The notes: generated by a model not told the origin, from the letters alone. 64,000 bases of DNA from Actinospica sp035552695 (GCF_035552695.1 NZ_DASZKT010000203.1:3663-67662), one strand, 5' to 3'. Counted from the stretch's first letter, positions 37,988 through 47,484 are shown. Numbers and translations are program-made.

Positions 37988-38974
37988 TCAGGCTCCGGCG
38001 GCGCTCGAGTCGGTGATGGCGGAGATGACCTGCGAGTTGACGGTGGCCAGGCTCGGCGCCTGCGAGGACTGGTCCACGCCGATGTCGATCAGCGTGAAGT
38101 ACCCGGACTGGCCCGGCACCGGCAGTGCGATCACTTCGACGGTGCCGCTGGGGCCGGAGTAGTTCGGCGTGACGCTCCAGGTGACCTGGTAGCCGGAGCG
38201 CCCGGCCACGGTGACGGCGCCCTGGCTGGACACCGTGTGCGCGGAGAGCGTGCCGTAGTTGCCCTTGGCCATGGTCGCGATGTCCCCGGTGGCGACGCCC
38301 TGCGCGGACGAGCCGCTGGTCGTGGTGAAGTTGACGCCGCCTCGGGTGCACTCGGGGGTGGAGCTCGAGCTCGTGCCGTTCTGCGAGGCCAGCGCGCTCG
38401 GGCAGGTGTACGGTCCGGTGCTCAGCGCCGGCCAGCTGCCGTTGCCGCTGGTCGAGCCGGCGGTGCCGGTCCAGCCGCTGGGCACCGGGATGGTCAGCGC
38501 GTCGATCGGGTCGGCAACGGTCTTGCCGCTGCCGCCGGTCACCGTCGGCTGCGGCGAGGCCGAGCTCGTGCCGCCGCCGCCCAGGCCGCCGGTCCCGCCG
38601 TTCCCGGTTCCGCCGCCCAATCCGCCGTTCCCGCCGCCGAACCCGCCGTTGCCGGTCGGGGCGGTGGTCGGCTGGCTGCCGGTGGAGGCCGTCGGGCTGG
38701 ACGAGTTGTTGCCGCTCACCGCGAAGTAGGCGCCGACGCCGATGCCGGCGAGCACGACGACGACCGCCGCGGCGACCAGGCCCTTGAAGGCCGAACTGCG
38801 CTTGCCGCGGGCGCCCGGCGCGCCCGCGTCTCCCCCGCCGAGGGGCCGGACCATCGCGCTCCACGTGGCGCCGTCCCACCACCGCTCCACGGGCAGGCCG
38901 TCGGGACCGGTCTCTCCGGTCGGATACCAGCCGGAGGGGGCTGAGGAGGGTTGCGTGGGGTCCGGTATCGACAT
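37988..38974 (-). CDS. DUF2510 membrane protein with Gly-rich linker
   Basis: 328 residues: N-terminal DUF2510 (about 15-45, GWYPTGETGPDGLPVERWWD), one membrane span (about 65-88), a glycine-rich linker (about 108-140, GGNGGLGGGTGNGG type), then an exported C-terminal domain of about 170 residues (DALTIPVPSGWTG, GRSGYQVTWSV). The topology places the last domain outside. No function known. Convergent with coaA. Confidence 0.85.
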   Translation of the reverse strand: MSIPDPTQPSSAPSGWYPTGETGPDGLPVERWWDGATWSAMVRPLGGGDAGAPGARGKRSSAFKGLVAAAVVVVLAGIGVGAYFAVSGNNSSSPTASTGSQPTTAPTGNGGFGGGNGGLGGGTGNGGTGGLGGGGTSSASPQPTVTGGSGKTVADPIDALTIPVPSGWTGTAGSTSGNGSWPALSTGPYTCPSALASQNGTSSSSTPECTRGGVNFTTTSGSSAQGVATGDIATMAKGNYGTLSAHTVSSQGAVTVAGRSGYQVTWSVTPNYSGPSGTVEVIALPVPGQSGYFTLIDIGVDQSSQAPSLATVNSQVISAITDSSAAGA

Positions 38975-39072
38975 GCCTGGAGGATATCCGCGCGTCCCCG
39001 GCAGACGATCGTGACCCGGCTAAGAATTCCCCGAACAACTCCTGTGGGAAATTCAGACTCGCCGCATCGCTC

Positions 39073-39894
39073 TCAGATAAGAATCTCGAAGTCGGCGCCG
39101 ACATCGAGCGGCCCGACCGTGTCCGGGATCAGGTTCACCGCGAAGTACACGTCCCTGTCCTCGCGGCGGTGCTTGCGCAGCGCCTTGAGCGGCTGCTGGC
39201 CCGCGAACCGGCCGAACTCCGGGTCGACCGTCGTCATCACGCACCGGCCGCACCGCTTGACCACGCGAAAGGCCTGCTCGCCGATGCGCACCCGCTTCCA
39301 GTCGTCCTCGGCCCACGGCTCGGCGCCGTCGACGACCACGTTCGGCCGGAAGCGCGTCATCGGGACGGGGTCGCCGCCCATCTCGACGATCCAGTCGCCG
39401 AGCGCGGACAGCGACGTGGTCGAGGCGAGCAGCAGCGGATAGCCGTCCGCGAAGGAGACGCGGTCCTCCGCCCGCGAGTACTCGGGATTGGTCGGACGCG
39501 CCGAGGTGTCATCCATCCGGACCAGCCGCGAGGCCACGCCGAGAAACGAACTCACCCATTCGTCCGCCTCGCGGCCGGCGCTCGCGGCCTGCCCGGTGAA
39601 GCGCCACACGGTCACGGTCGCCCCCACGGCTCCTCGCGCGCGGGCCACGGGAGGCAGGTCGAGGTCCGGCATGCCGGGCGCGGTGAGCCGGAGGCCGCCG
39701 CCCTCGGTATACGCCGGACGGATCAGGGCCATTCGGGGCTGCACGCGCTGGGTGCGCATCTGCCCCTCCTCGTCGGTGACGAGCCAGCGCCGATCCCCGG
39801 CCAGGCCCCAGGGCTCGAGCTCGGCGCGGTCCAGGTCCACCCGGTGGCAGGACTTCACCGGGTAGATGTGCAGGGACTTGAGATAGGGCTTCAT
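39073..39894 (-). CDS. MOSC-domain protein
   Basis: 273 residues. MOSC N-terminal beta-barrel (about 1-125; SLHIYPVKSCHRVDLDRAEL, GLAGDRRWLVTD) and MOSC core (about 130-265; RFRPNVVVDG, KRCGRCVMTTVDPEFG with the conserved Cys). MOSC proteins bind molybdenum cofactor or carry sulfur and reduce N-hydroxylated compounds (YcbX-type). It lies seven bases after the recQ-like gene and may share its transcript. Confidence 0.9.
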   Translation of the reverse strand: MKPYLKSLHIYPVKSCHRVDLDRAELEPWGLAGDRRWLVTDEEGQMRTQRVQPRMALIRPAYTEGGGLRLTAPGMPDLDLPPVARARGAVGATVTVWRFTGQAASAGREADEWVSSFLGVASRLVRMDDTSARPTNPEYSRAEDRVSFADGYPLLLASTTSLSALGDWIVEMGGDPVPMTRFRPNVVVDGAEPWAEDDWKRVRIGEQAFRVVKRCGRCVMTTVDPEFGRFAGQQPLKALRKHRREDRDVYFAVNLIPDTVGPLDVGADFEILI

Positions 39895-39901
39895 GATCGG
39901 A

Positions 39902-42073
39902 TCAGCCTGCCACGGCGAGCGCGAGCGGGAGGACGGCGGGGGCCCCGGCCCGGCGCAGCAGCCGCGCGGCGACGGTCATGGTCCAGCCGGAATCCACCAG
40001 GTCGTCGAGGAGCAGCACGGGTCCCGGGCAGTCGGCCAGCCGGGCGCGGAGCTCGGCGGAGATATCGAAGGCCTCGTGCACGGACCGCAGCCGCCAGGCG
40101 CTGTTGCTCGGACCCGCGTGCGCGTCCTCCCGCACGCGGTGTACGGAGCCTGCGATCGGCAGCTTCCCGATCTCCGAGACGCCCTCGGCGAGCGAGGCCA
40201 GCAGCCGCGGTCTGCTGCGCGACTCCATCGTGACGATTCCGACCGGCCTGCCCACACCGCTCCACGCGGCGCCCGGCCCGCCGGCCGCGTCCGTCGCCGC
40301 CCACTCCTTGAGCACGTTGACGATGGCGCCGAGCAGTTGCGCTTGGACCGGCTGGTCCGGCGCCCCGGTGCCGAGCATTTCGCGCAGCGCCGAGCCCCAG
40401 CCGAGGTCCGTCAGCCGGGCCAGGGCCCTGCCTTCGGAGGCGAGTTCGCCGGGCGGGATCTTGCCCTTCAGTTCGACGCCCACGGCCTGCATCCCCGTCG
40501 GCCACTGCCGCCGCGGTTCGATCGCGACCCAGGCCCGCTTCGCGTGCGATCCGGCAGCCTGCACGACGCTCTCGGTGACCGTTGCCTCCAGCCTGCGGCC
40601 GGTGCAGTTGTCACAGCGCCCGCACGGCGTGGCCTCGGTGTCGTCGAGCTGCCGGCGCAGGAATTCCATCCGGCATTCCGTGGTCTGCGCGTATTCGAGC
40701 ATCGCCCGCTGCTCCGCCTCGCGCGCCGCCGTGATGCGCGCGTAACGCTCGGCATCGTAGAACCACGGCTGGCCTGTCGAGATCCAGCCGCCCTGCACCC
40801 GCTTGACCGCGCCGTCCGCATCGAGCACCTTCAGCAGCAGCTCCAGCCGCGAGCGCTTGAGGTCCACCAACGGTTCGAGCGCCATCGTCGACAACGGCTT
40901 CGACGCCGCACCCAACGCGCCGAGAACCCGCTCGACGGTGGCCTGCGGCGGGAAGGCGAGCGAGGTGAAATAGCGCCAGATCTCCCTGTCCTCCACGCCG
41001 GGGAGCAGCACCACCTCGGCCCGCTCCACGCCGCGCCCGGCCCGCCCGACCTGCTGGTAGTAGGCGATCGGCGACGAGGGCGCGCCGAGATGGACGACGA
41101 ACCCGAGGTCCGGCTTGTCGAAGCCCATCCCCAAGGCCGAGGTCGCCACCAGCGCCTTGATCTTGTTGTCCAGCAGGTCCCGCTCGGCCTGCCGACGGTC
41201 CTCGTCCTCGGTGCGCCCGGAGTACGCGGCCACCGGGTACCCCCGCGATCGCAGGAAGTCGGCCGTCTCCGCGGCCGCCGAGACCGTGAGCGTGTAGATG
41301 ATGCCGGACCCCGGCAGCTCGCCCAGTTGCTCGGCGAGCCAGGCCAGGCGGCTCGCACTGTCCCGCAGCGAAAGCACGGACAGCCGCAGCGACTCGCGAT
41401 CCAGCGACCCGCGCAGCACCAGCGCCGACCCGCTCCCGGTGCCCAGTTGCTCGGCCACGTCGTCCGTCACCCGCGCGTTCGCCGTCGCCGTGGTCGCCAA
41501 CACCGGCAGCCCCGGCGCGAGCGAACCGATCAGATCACGCAGCCGCCGGTAGTCCGGGCGGAAGTCGTGGCCCCAGTCGGAGATCGAATGCGCCTCGTCC
41601 ACGACCAGCAGCCCGACCGTCGCGGCCAGCCGCGGCAGCACCTCGTCGCGGAAGGACGGATTGTTCAGCCGCTCCGGCGAGATCAGCAGCACGTCCACCG
41701 AGCCCTCGGCGATCAGCGCCTGAATCTCCTCCCACTCGTGCAGGTTCGCCGAGTTGATCGTGCGGGCCCTGATACCGGCGCGCCCGGCCGCCTCGACCTG
41801 GTTGCGCATCAGCGCGAGCAGCGGCGAGACGATCACCGTGGGCCCGGCGCCGCGGGCGCGGAGCAGCGCCGTGGCCACGAAGTAGACCGCCGACTTGCCC
41901 CAGCCGGTCCGCTGCACGACCAGCGCCCGCCGCCCCTCGACGGCCAGCGCCCGGATCGCGGTCCACTGATCCTCGCGCAGTCGCGCGGCATCCCCGGCGA
42001 GGCTGCGCAGCACGGCCTCGGCCTCCTCGCGGGTCGGCGGCGCGCTCGAAGCGGTGGACGGTGTATTGCTCAT
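39902..42073 (-). CDS. RecQ-family DNA helicase with C-terminal phosphoribosyltransferase-like domain
   Basis: 723 residues. Superfamily 2 helicase core (about 20-350): VVQRTGWGKSAVYFVATALL (Walker A form TGWGKS), DEAHSISDWGHDFRPDY, ATSALGMGFDKPDLGFVVH and QQVGRAGRG. RecQ zinc site with Cys in TECRMEFL and CGRCDNC (about 440-470). There is no HRDC; instead the C-terminus has LLLDDLVDSGWTMTVAARLL, matching the PRPP-binding loop of phosphoribosyltransferases (about 665-690). ATG at 42073 is the first conserved start. Confidence 0.9.
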   Translation of the reverse strand: MSNTPSTASSAPPTREEAEAVLRSLAGDAARLREDQWTAIRALAVEGRRALVVQRTGWGKSAVYFVATALLRARGAGPTVIVSPLLALMRNQVEAAGRAGIRARTINSANLHEWEEIQALIAEGSVDVLLISPERLNNPSFRDEVLPRLAATVGLLVVDEAHSISDWGHDFRPDYRRLRDLIGSLAPGLPVLATTATANARVTDDVAEQLGTGSGSALVLRGSLDRESLRLSVLSLRDSASRLAWLAEQLGELPGSGIIYTLTVSAAAETADFLRSRGYPVAAYSGRTEDEDRRQAERDLLDNKIKALVATSALGMGFDKPDLGFVVHLGAPSSPIAYYQQVGRAGRGVERAEVVLLPGVEDREIWRYFTSLAFPPQATVERVLGALGAASKPLSTMALEPLVDLKRSRLELLLKVLDADGAVKRVQGGWISTGQPWFYDAERYARITAAREAEQRAMLEYAQTTECRMEFLRRQLDDTEATPCGRCDNCTGRRLEATVTESVVQAAGSHAKRAWVAIEPRRQWPTGMQAVGVELKGKIPPGELASEGRALARLTDLGWGSALREMLGTGAPDQPVQAQLLGAIVNVLKEWAATDAAGGPGAAWSGVGRPVGIVTMESRSRPRLLASLAEGVSEIGKLPIAGSVHRVREDAHAGPSNSAWRLRSVHEAFDISAELRARLADCPGPVLLLDDLVDSGWTMTVAARLLRRAGAPAVLPLALAVAG

Positions 42074-42156
42074 GCCGTCTTTTGTACAGGTTCGTTCCGG
42101 CGCCGGGCGAATTTCCCCGAGGCAGCTGGGAAGATCCGACCCACTCGGGCCTCCGG

Positions 42157-42699
42157 TCAGGCGGGCACCGGCACGCCGAGCCCGTCGAGCAGCTCCGCGT
42201 TCGGCAGCTCGGCCAGCACCCCGCCGGGCAGCCAGAGCTTCGAGCCGCGGATGCCCGAGCCGATGACCACGCGCGCGGACTCGGCGACCGCGCGGTCGAC
42301 GAGGATCGGCCAATCGGCGGGCAGCCCGATCGGCGTGATCCCGCCGTACTCCATCCCGGTCAGGCCCACCGCGTCGTCCATCGGGGCGAACGACAATTTC
42401 CGGGCACCCAGGTGGCGGCGTGCCAGACCATTGACGTCCGCTCGAGTGGTCGCGAGCACCATGCAGGCCGCGTAGAAGACCTCGCCGGCCTTCTTGGCCG
42501 CGAGGACCACGCAGTTCGCGGACTCCTCGGGGGCGACGCCGTACTCCGCGCAGAACGCCGCGGTGTCCGCGAGCGTCGGGTCGATCGCGGCCACCTCGAC
42601 CCGGTCCGCGAGACCGAGCTTGGTCAGCGCGTCGAGGGTTGGTTGTGACAGCAATTCCGGCCGGTCGAGCGCTGGTTCGTGTGTGAGCTTCCCAGACAT
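42157..42699 (-). CDS. YbaK/EbsC-type aminoacyl-tRNA deacylase-like protein
   Basis: 180 residues of the YbaK/ProX family, which hydrolyses misacylated tRNA. Family features are ESANCVVLAAKKAGEVFYAA, the lysine in GARKLSFA, and MEYGGITPIGLP. Start ATG at 42699. Divergent from the ECF-CAP gene. Confidence 0.87.
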   Translation of the reverse strand: MSGKLTHEPALDRPELLSQPTLDALTKLGLADRVEVAAIDPTLADTAAFCAEYGVAPEESANCVVLAAKKAGEVFYAACMVLATTRADVNGLARRHLGARKLSFAPMDDAVGLTGMEYGGITPIGLPADWPILVDRAVAESARVVIGSGIRGSKLWLPGGVLAELPNAELLDGLGVPVPA

Positions 42700-42868
42700 G
42701 GAGTCCAGCTTGCCATGCCTTTACTAACGCCGTGGTGAGATGAGCCCGTCGGGAACTTCCGAGATTTCCGTGATTCGCCCGGTCCGGGAACGTCTCCGAT
42801 AGCGAAGGGCTAGCGAAGGACGGCGGATCCGCGCGGTACGCGTGCGAAGCGATGGGAGTGGTTCGGGC

Positions 42869-44479
42869 GTGTCCCTACAGATGGATACGGCATGGGTGCG
42901 CGCCGCGCGGGAAGGCGATCCGGCGGCGCTCGACGCGGTGGTCGCCGAGTACCTGCCGCTCGTGTACAACATCGTGCGCCGCTCGCTGCGGCACAGCGCC
43001 GACGTGGACGACGTCGCCCAGGAGACGATGCTCCAGCTCGTGCGCGGCGTCGGTTCGCTGCGCGATCCCGAGCGGCTGCGCTCGTGGGTGGTCGCGATCA
43101 CGGTCAACCAGATCCGGGACCATCAGCGCTCGGCCGTGAAGGCTCCGACCTCGTTCGACGAGCGCCTCGACATCCCCGATCCCGGCGGCGAGTTCGTCGA
43201 GCACACGCTCATCCAGCTCGATGTGTCCGGGCAGCGCCGCGAGACCCAGCAGGCCGTGCAGTGGCTCGATCCGGATCACCAGGAGCTGCTGGCGCTGTGG
43301 TGGCAGGAGGCGTCCGGGCATCTGACGCGCCCCGAGCTCGTCGATGCGCTGCAGGCCGACTCGCACCACGTGGCCGTGCGCGTGGGCAGGATGAAGGAGC
43401 AGTTGGACGCCGCGCGGTGCATCGTGCGGGTCCTCGCGCGTACGCCGCGCTGCCCCGGCCTCAATGACGTCGCCTATGACTGGGACGGCGATACGTCCTC
43501 GGTCTGGCGCAAGCGTTTCACCCGGCATATCCGCGAATGTCCGAACTGTGATGCATGGGTCCGCGATCTGATCCCGCCGGAACGCCTCCTCGTCGGGATG
43601 GCGCTGCTGCCGATTCCGGCCGCGTACGCCGGGTTCCGCGCCTCGACCGTCTTTATAGAGGTGGAACCCAAGGCAACGCGCCGCCGTGGCGCCCATCGCG
43701 GCGGCAAGACGACGGGGATGGCCGCGGCGAAGCCGATCGGCATAGCCTTCGCGGCGATCGCGGTCGTCGCGGCGGGTGCCGTGGCCGTGGAGGGGCTCCA
43801 CTCGAAGCAGAACACCGTCGCGATAACGACGACCTCGACCGGCTCGGCGCTCGCCTCCACCGCGAAGGCGACGCCGAGTTCGCTGACCATCCCGACGATA
43901 TCCGTCTCCGCGTCGCCGAGCGCGTCGCGCACCTCAGGCAAGCCGACCGTCGCGCCGTCCACGGCCGCCGTCCGGACGACCAGCGCCGCCCCGCGTACGA
44001 GTGCCGCACCCGTCGTCGCGACCACCACCACGAGCGGGGGTTCGAACTCGGAGACGGCCGCGCAGCAGGTCCTCGACGTGATCAACCAGGCGCGCAAGCA
44101 GAACGGGCTCAAGCCGTACACGATGAGCTCGAACCTGATCAACAGCGCGTCCGCGCACAACACGCGGATGGAGAACGGCTGCGGCCTGTCGCACCAGTGC
44201 TCCGGCGAGGCCGCGCTCGGCGACCGGGAGACCGCCGCCGGGGTGCAGTGGACCTCGGCGGGCGAGAACATCGGCGAGGGCGGCCCGGTCAGCGACACGC
44301 AGTCCGCGATCGCGAGCATGGCCGTCGGGCTGACCAACAGCATGCTCGCCGAGCAGCCGCCGGACGACGGCCACCGGCTCAACATCCTGAGCAGCTCGTA
44401 CACCGAGGTCGGAATCGCCGTGACCCGGGACAGCTCCGGCACGGTCTGGATGACGCAGGACTTCGCCGGCGACGGCTGA
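42869..44479 (+). CDS. ECF sigma factor fused to zinc-finger, membrane anchor and CAP domain
   Basis: 536 residues with an unusual order. Sigma-70 region 2 (about 22-85; PLVYNIVRRSLRHSADVDDV, AQETMLQLVRG) and region 4 (about 125-190) are followed by a zinc anti-sigma-like His-x3-Cys-x2-Cys (HIRECPNC, about 220-227). Then come a membrane span (about 288-307), a Ser/Thr/Ala/Pro linker (about 320-390), and a CAP/SCP domain (about 392-536) with HNTRMENGCGLSH, SAGENIGEG and HRLNIL. The last domain would be outside the cell while sigma is inside. GTG 42869 (GGGAG upstream) is chosen; an ATG at 42881 is possible. Confidence 0.85.
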   Translation: MSLQMDTAWVRAAREGDPAALDAVVAEYLPLVYNIVRRSLRHSADVDDVAQETMLQLVRGVGSLRDPERLRSWVVAITVNQIRDHQRSAVKAPTSFDERLDIPDPGGEFVEHTLIQLDVSGQRRETQQAVQWLDPDHQELLALWWQEASGHLTRPELVDALQADSHHVAVRVGRMKEQLDAARCIVRVLARTPRCPGLNDVAYDWDGDTSSVWRKRFTRHIRECPNCDAWVRDLIPPERLLVGMALLPIPAAYAGFRASTVFIEVEPKATRRRGAHRGGKTTGMAAAKPIGIAFAAIAVVAAGAVAVEGLHSKQNTVAITTTSTGSALASTAKATPSSLTIPTISVSASPSASRTSGKPTVAPSTAAVRTTSAAPRTSAAPVVATTTTSGGSNSETAAQQVLDVINQARKQNGLKPYTMSSNLINSASAHNTRMENGCGLSHQCSGEAALGDRETAAGVQWTSAGENIGEGGPVSDTQSAIASMAVGLTNSMLAEQPPDDGHRLNILSSSYTEVGIAVTRDSSGTVWMTQDFAGDG

Positions 44480-44498
44480 GACGGCTGACGGTCTGCGC

Positions 44499-45281
44499 TC
44501 AGTCGTTCTCCGGCTGCTCGGCCTCGGCCTCGGCCCGCAGCGCGGCTTCGGACTCCTCGAGCTCGTGCTGCGCGTCGGCGATCCGGGCCGGCAGCAGGCC
44601 CTCGGCGCGGGCGAGTTCGACGGCGCGCCGCAGCAGCAGGACCGCGCGCCGCGGGTTGCCGTTCTCCCGTTCGGCCCAGCCGAGCGCGACCAGGCCGCTG
44701 GGGATCCGGCGCGGCTCACCCTGCTCCTCGCGCAGGTCGAGCGAGATCTGCAGGTGCTGCACGGCGACGCCGAACTGCTTGTCGACGACCAGGTGGTAGA
44801 AGCCGAGGTGCCGGTGTATCTCCGAGCGCGTGTACAGATCGCCGGCCGCCTCCAGCGCGGGGATCAGCGACTCGGAGCGCCGGTAGTGCACCATCGCCGC
44901 ATCCCAGTCCTGGTGCAGCACCTGCTCGAACAGGCCGAGGCCGAACGCCGCGGCCGCGATCCCCGCCCCGGCGCGCAGCTTCTCGTAACCGGCCAGCGCC
45001 AGCGAGAACCGCTCCCGCTCGAGCTCTACGTCGGCGGGCTCCGGCTGCCCGCCGCTCATCAGGGCCGTGATGTTGCGGTAGTGCAGCAGGTAGCCGTGCA
45101 GGTTCGCCGCCGCGGCCGCGCCCGCCGCGTCCCGGTCCTGCTCGGCGCTCTGCGCGGCGGCGCGGACCAGCCGTTCTGCCTCCGCGAACTCCCCGGTCCT
45201 GAACCCCGCCTCGATCAGGGCCTCGTCCGCCGCGGCGAGCAGTCCGGCCGTCGTGGTCTCAGTGCTCTGTCCTGAAGTCAT
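44499..45281 (-). CDS. TPR-repeat protein
   Basis: 260 residues, almost wholly helical with TPR-like repeats (for example AVQHLQISLDLREEQGE, RRAVLLLRRAVELARAEG). ATG at 45281 overlaps the stop of the helix-turn-helix gene (ATGA), so the two are made together; the TPR protein may be a protein-protein module of that regulator. No enzyme motif. Convergent with the ECF-CAP gene. Confidence 0.8.
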   Translation of the reverse strand: MTSGQSTETTTAGLLAAADEALIEAGFRTGEFAEAERLVRAAAQSAEQDRDAAGAAAAANLHGYLLHYRNITALMSGGQPEPADVELERERFSLALAGYEKLRAGAGIAAAAFGLGLFEQVLHQDWDAAMVHYRRSESLIPALEAAGDLYTRSEIHRHLGFYHLVVDKQFGVAVQHLQISLDLREEQGEPRRIPSGLVALGWAERENGNPRRAVLLLRRAVELARAEGLLPARIADAQHELEESEAALRAEAEAEQPEND

Positions 45282-46291
45282 GGACCCACTGTAAGGGGTG
45301 CCGTGTCACCCCAGTCCCAACGAATTCCCAAACGACAGGGACCGGCGGACAACGCGACGGCCAGCACCGAGCCGATCGCGTCCGGCTTGAGCAGCCGTTC
45401 CTGCGGCCGCGCGTCCGCGTCCAGCTCGGCGGTGCGGAAGTAGTGGCAGGACTCCGGCAGCGCCGACGGGTCGAAGCGCACCTCCATCAGGTACTCGCGC
45501 ACCGGCACGTGCAAGGCCGTCTGCATGATCGTCGAGTACGGGCGCGGGGTGCGGTTCTCGTGCGTGTACTCGAGGATGATGATGTCGCCCCGGTTGAGCG
45601 GCCGGTCGAACAGGATCTCGGCGACGACGAGTCCGATATGAGGGTTCTCGATCACCTTGCCGATCCGGTGCGGCGGCTCCACGCGCAGCTTCGCGGGCGG
45701 TCCCGGATCGTCGCGCTGGAAGCCGGAGATCCACCGGTCCGGGCCGTCCACCTCGGCGCGCAGCAGCAGCCGGCTGTACATCCCGCGTTCCCGGCCGCGC
45801 GCGTCCAACTCGAGCCGGCAGTGCGTGCTCAGCCGCGTCAGCGCCTCGTCCCACTGCATGTCCACCTGACGCAGCGCGGATGCCATGTCGGCCAAGGGGG
45901 TGTCGCTGAACGCGGCCAAGCCCCGGTTGTCGGTCAGCGAGGCAAGCCGGCGACCGCGCGGTCGCGGCGGACCTATCAGGGCGGACAGCGACTTCGACGG
46001 CACGCCGAGGACTTCCTCGAGCTCGGCGAGCACCAGCAGCGAGGCCGGACGCTCCGGGCGGTAGCGCCCGGACTGCCAGGAACTGAGCGTGGCCACCGAG
46101 ATCCGCGAACCGCGCCGCTTGAGCCGGTCCTGGATCCGGTCCAGGCTCAGGCCGCTCGCCGCGACCGCCGCGCGCAGGGCGTCGTCGAACGGACCGGTGT
46201 TGAGCAAGTGCGCCAGCCGCAACTCGGCCCGCTCCCCGCCGTCGGCCGAACCGCCGCGCGGTGCCGCGGGATCCGCCGGACTCGGGTACAT
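45278..46291 (-). CDS. XRE-type helix-turn-helix regulator
   Basis: 337 residues. N-terminal helix-turn-helix (about 25-95; ALRAAVAASGLSLDRIQDRL, SVATLSSWQSGRYRPERPAS) followed by a roughly 200-residue domain with GDIIILEYTHENRTPRPY of unknown kind. ATG at 46291 is preceded by GGGAGGA eight bases upstream, better than a GTG 60 bases farther. Paired by ATGA overlap with the TPR gene. Confidence 0.85.
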   Translation of the reverse strand: MYPSPADPAAPRGGSADGGERAELRLAHLLNTGPFDDALRAAVAASGLSLDRIQDRLKRRGSRISVATLSSWQSGRYRPERPASLLVLAELEEVLGVPSKSLSALIGPPRPRGRRLASLTDNRGLAAFSDTPLADMASALRQVDMQWDEALTRLSTHCRLELDARGRERGMYSRLLLRAEVDGPDRWISGFQRDDPGPPAKLRVEPPHRIGKVIENPHIGLVVAEILFDRPLNRGDIIILEYTHENRTPRPYSTIMQTALHVPVREYLMEVRFDPSALPESCHYFRTAELDADARPQERLLKPDAIGSVLAVALSAGPCRLGIRWDWGDTAPLTVGP

Positions 46292-46683
46292 CGCGGATGT
46301 CCTCCCGGCTGGTCGAGCGGCGTCGCCTATATGAGAGAACGTACCGGTCACGGCCCCCGGAATGGTGAGGGCTTTCCTCAGGTGTTTTCCGAATCGTGAC
46401 CTTACGTTGATCTTCGCGTCCCCGCCCGGAAACGGTACGGACTCCGGACCGAATCCCTCTTCGTGCCCTGCTATGTCCGGAATTGTTGGGGCGGTAAGGG
46501 AATTCGCTCAAGACTAAACGCCCTCGGAACCCTTGTCGGCCCCCGTGCCCCACCCGCAAGCTGAGCAACGGCCGCACCGATTGCCCACACACGTCGGTGC
46601 GGTTCACACGGCGTGCCGGGCGGACCCCCGCGTTCCCGCCGCCCGGCCGCGTCCCTTTAGCCCACGAGAGGGAGAAGCTCCGC
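46292..46683. other. Divergent regulatory region
   Basis: 392 bases between the HTH regulator and the G1 peptidase, holding the promoters of both. A ribosome-binding GAGAGGGAG lies just before the peptidase ATG. TACGTT at 46403-46408 is a weak -10. No gene is seen. Confidence 0.4.
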
Positions 46684-47484
46684 ATGTCCCACAGGTCATT
46701 CGTCCGTATGGCCGCGCTCGGCGCGGCCGCCGCCACCGCCTTGTTCGCCGCCCCGGCCGCCTTCGCCGCCGCCCCGGCCGGCACGGCCGCCCCGCTGCAG
46801 ATCAGCTCCGCCCTGGCCCACCAGGAGAGCCACGGCCTGCATGCGCTGAGCCACCGCGGCAGCAACACCACTGTCTCCTCGAGCAACTGGTCCGGCTACG
46901 CCGCCACCGGCAACAGCGGCGCGTTCACCTCCGTCTCCTCCTCGTGGGTCCAGCCCACCCTCACCTGCACGTCGAAGACCACGTACTCGTCGTACTGGGT
47001 CGGTCTCGACGGATACAACAACTCCGCGCTGGAGCAGACCGGCACGGAGGCCGACTGCATCGGCGGCCAGGCCGAGTACGGCGCCTGGTGGGAGGTGCTC
47101 CCGGCCTCCGAGAGCGCGTACTCGGTGACCGTGAAGGCGGGCGACTCGCTCAGCGCCAGCGTCGTGGACAACGGCAACGGCACCTTCACGATGAAGCTCA
47201 CCGACTCGACCGAGGGCTGGTCCAAGACCACCACGGCGAACGGCTCCTCCGGCTACCAGGACTCCTCCGCCGAGGTCATCGCCGAGGCGACCGAGGTCAA
47301 CGGCTCCATCGCCAACCTCTCGAACTTCGGCACGGTGAACTTCAGCGGTGCCGAGGCCGACGGGAACTCGCTGAGCAGCTACTCGCCGAACGAGATCGTG
47401 ATGACCGGCGGCTCCGACACCAAGGCGCAGCCGGGCTCCATCTCCGGCGGCTCGTTCAGCGTCACCTGGAAGAACTACAGCTGA
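46684..47484 (+). CDS. Secreted G1-family (eqolisin) glutamic peptidase
   Basis: 266 residues. Signal peptide of about 29 residues (ALGAAAATALFAAPAAFAAA). The mature domain matches G1 peptidases: SSNWSGYAATG, SSSWVQPTLTC, YWVGLDGYNNSALEQTG with the catalytic Gln118, GQAEYGAWWEVLPASE, and AEVIAEATEV with the catalytic Glu197. These are acid proteases best known from fungi, with scattered bacterial members. ATG at 46684 with a strong GAGAGGGAG site. Confidence 0.9.
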   Translation: MSHRSFVRMAALGAAAATALFAAPAAFAAAPAGTAAPLQISSALAHQESHGLHALSHRGSNTTVSSSNWSGYAATGNSGAFTSVSSSWVQPTLTCTSKTTYSSYWVGLDGYNNSALEQTGTEADCIGGQAEYGAWWEVLPASESAYSVTVKAGDSLSASVVDNGNGTFTMKLTDSTEGWSKTTTANGSSGYQDSSAEVIAEATEVNGSIANLSNFGTVNFSGAEADGNSLSSYSPNEIVMTGGSDTKAQPGSISGGSFSVTWKNYS

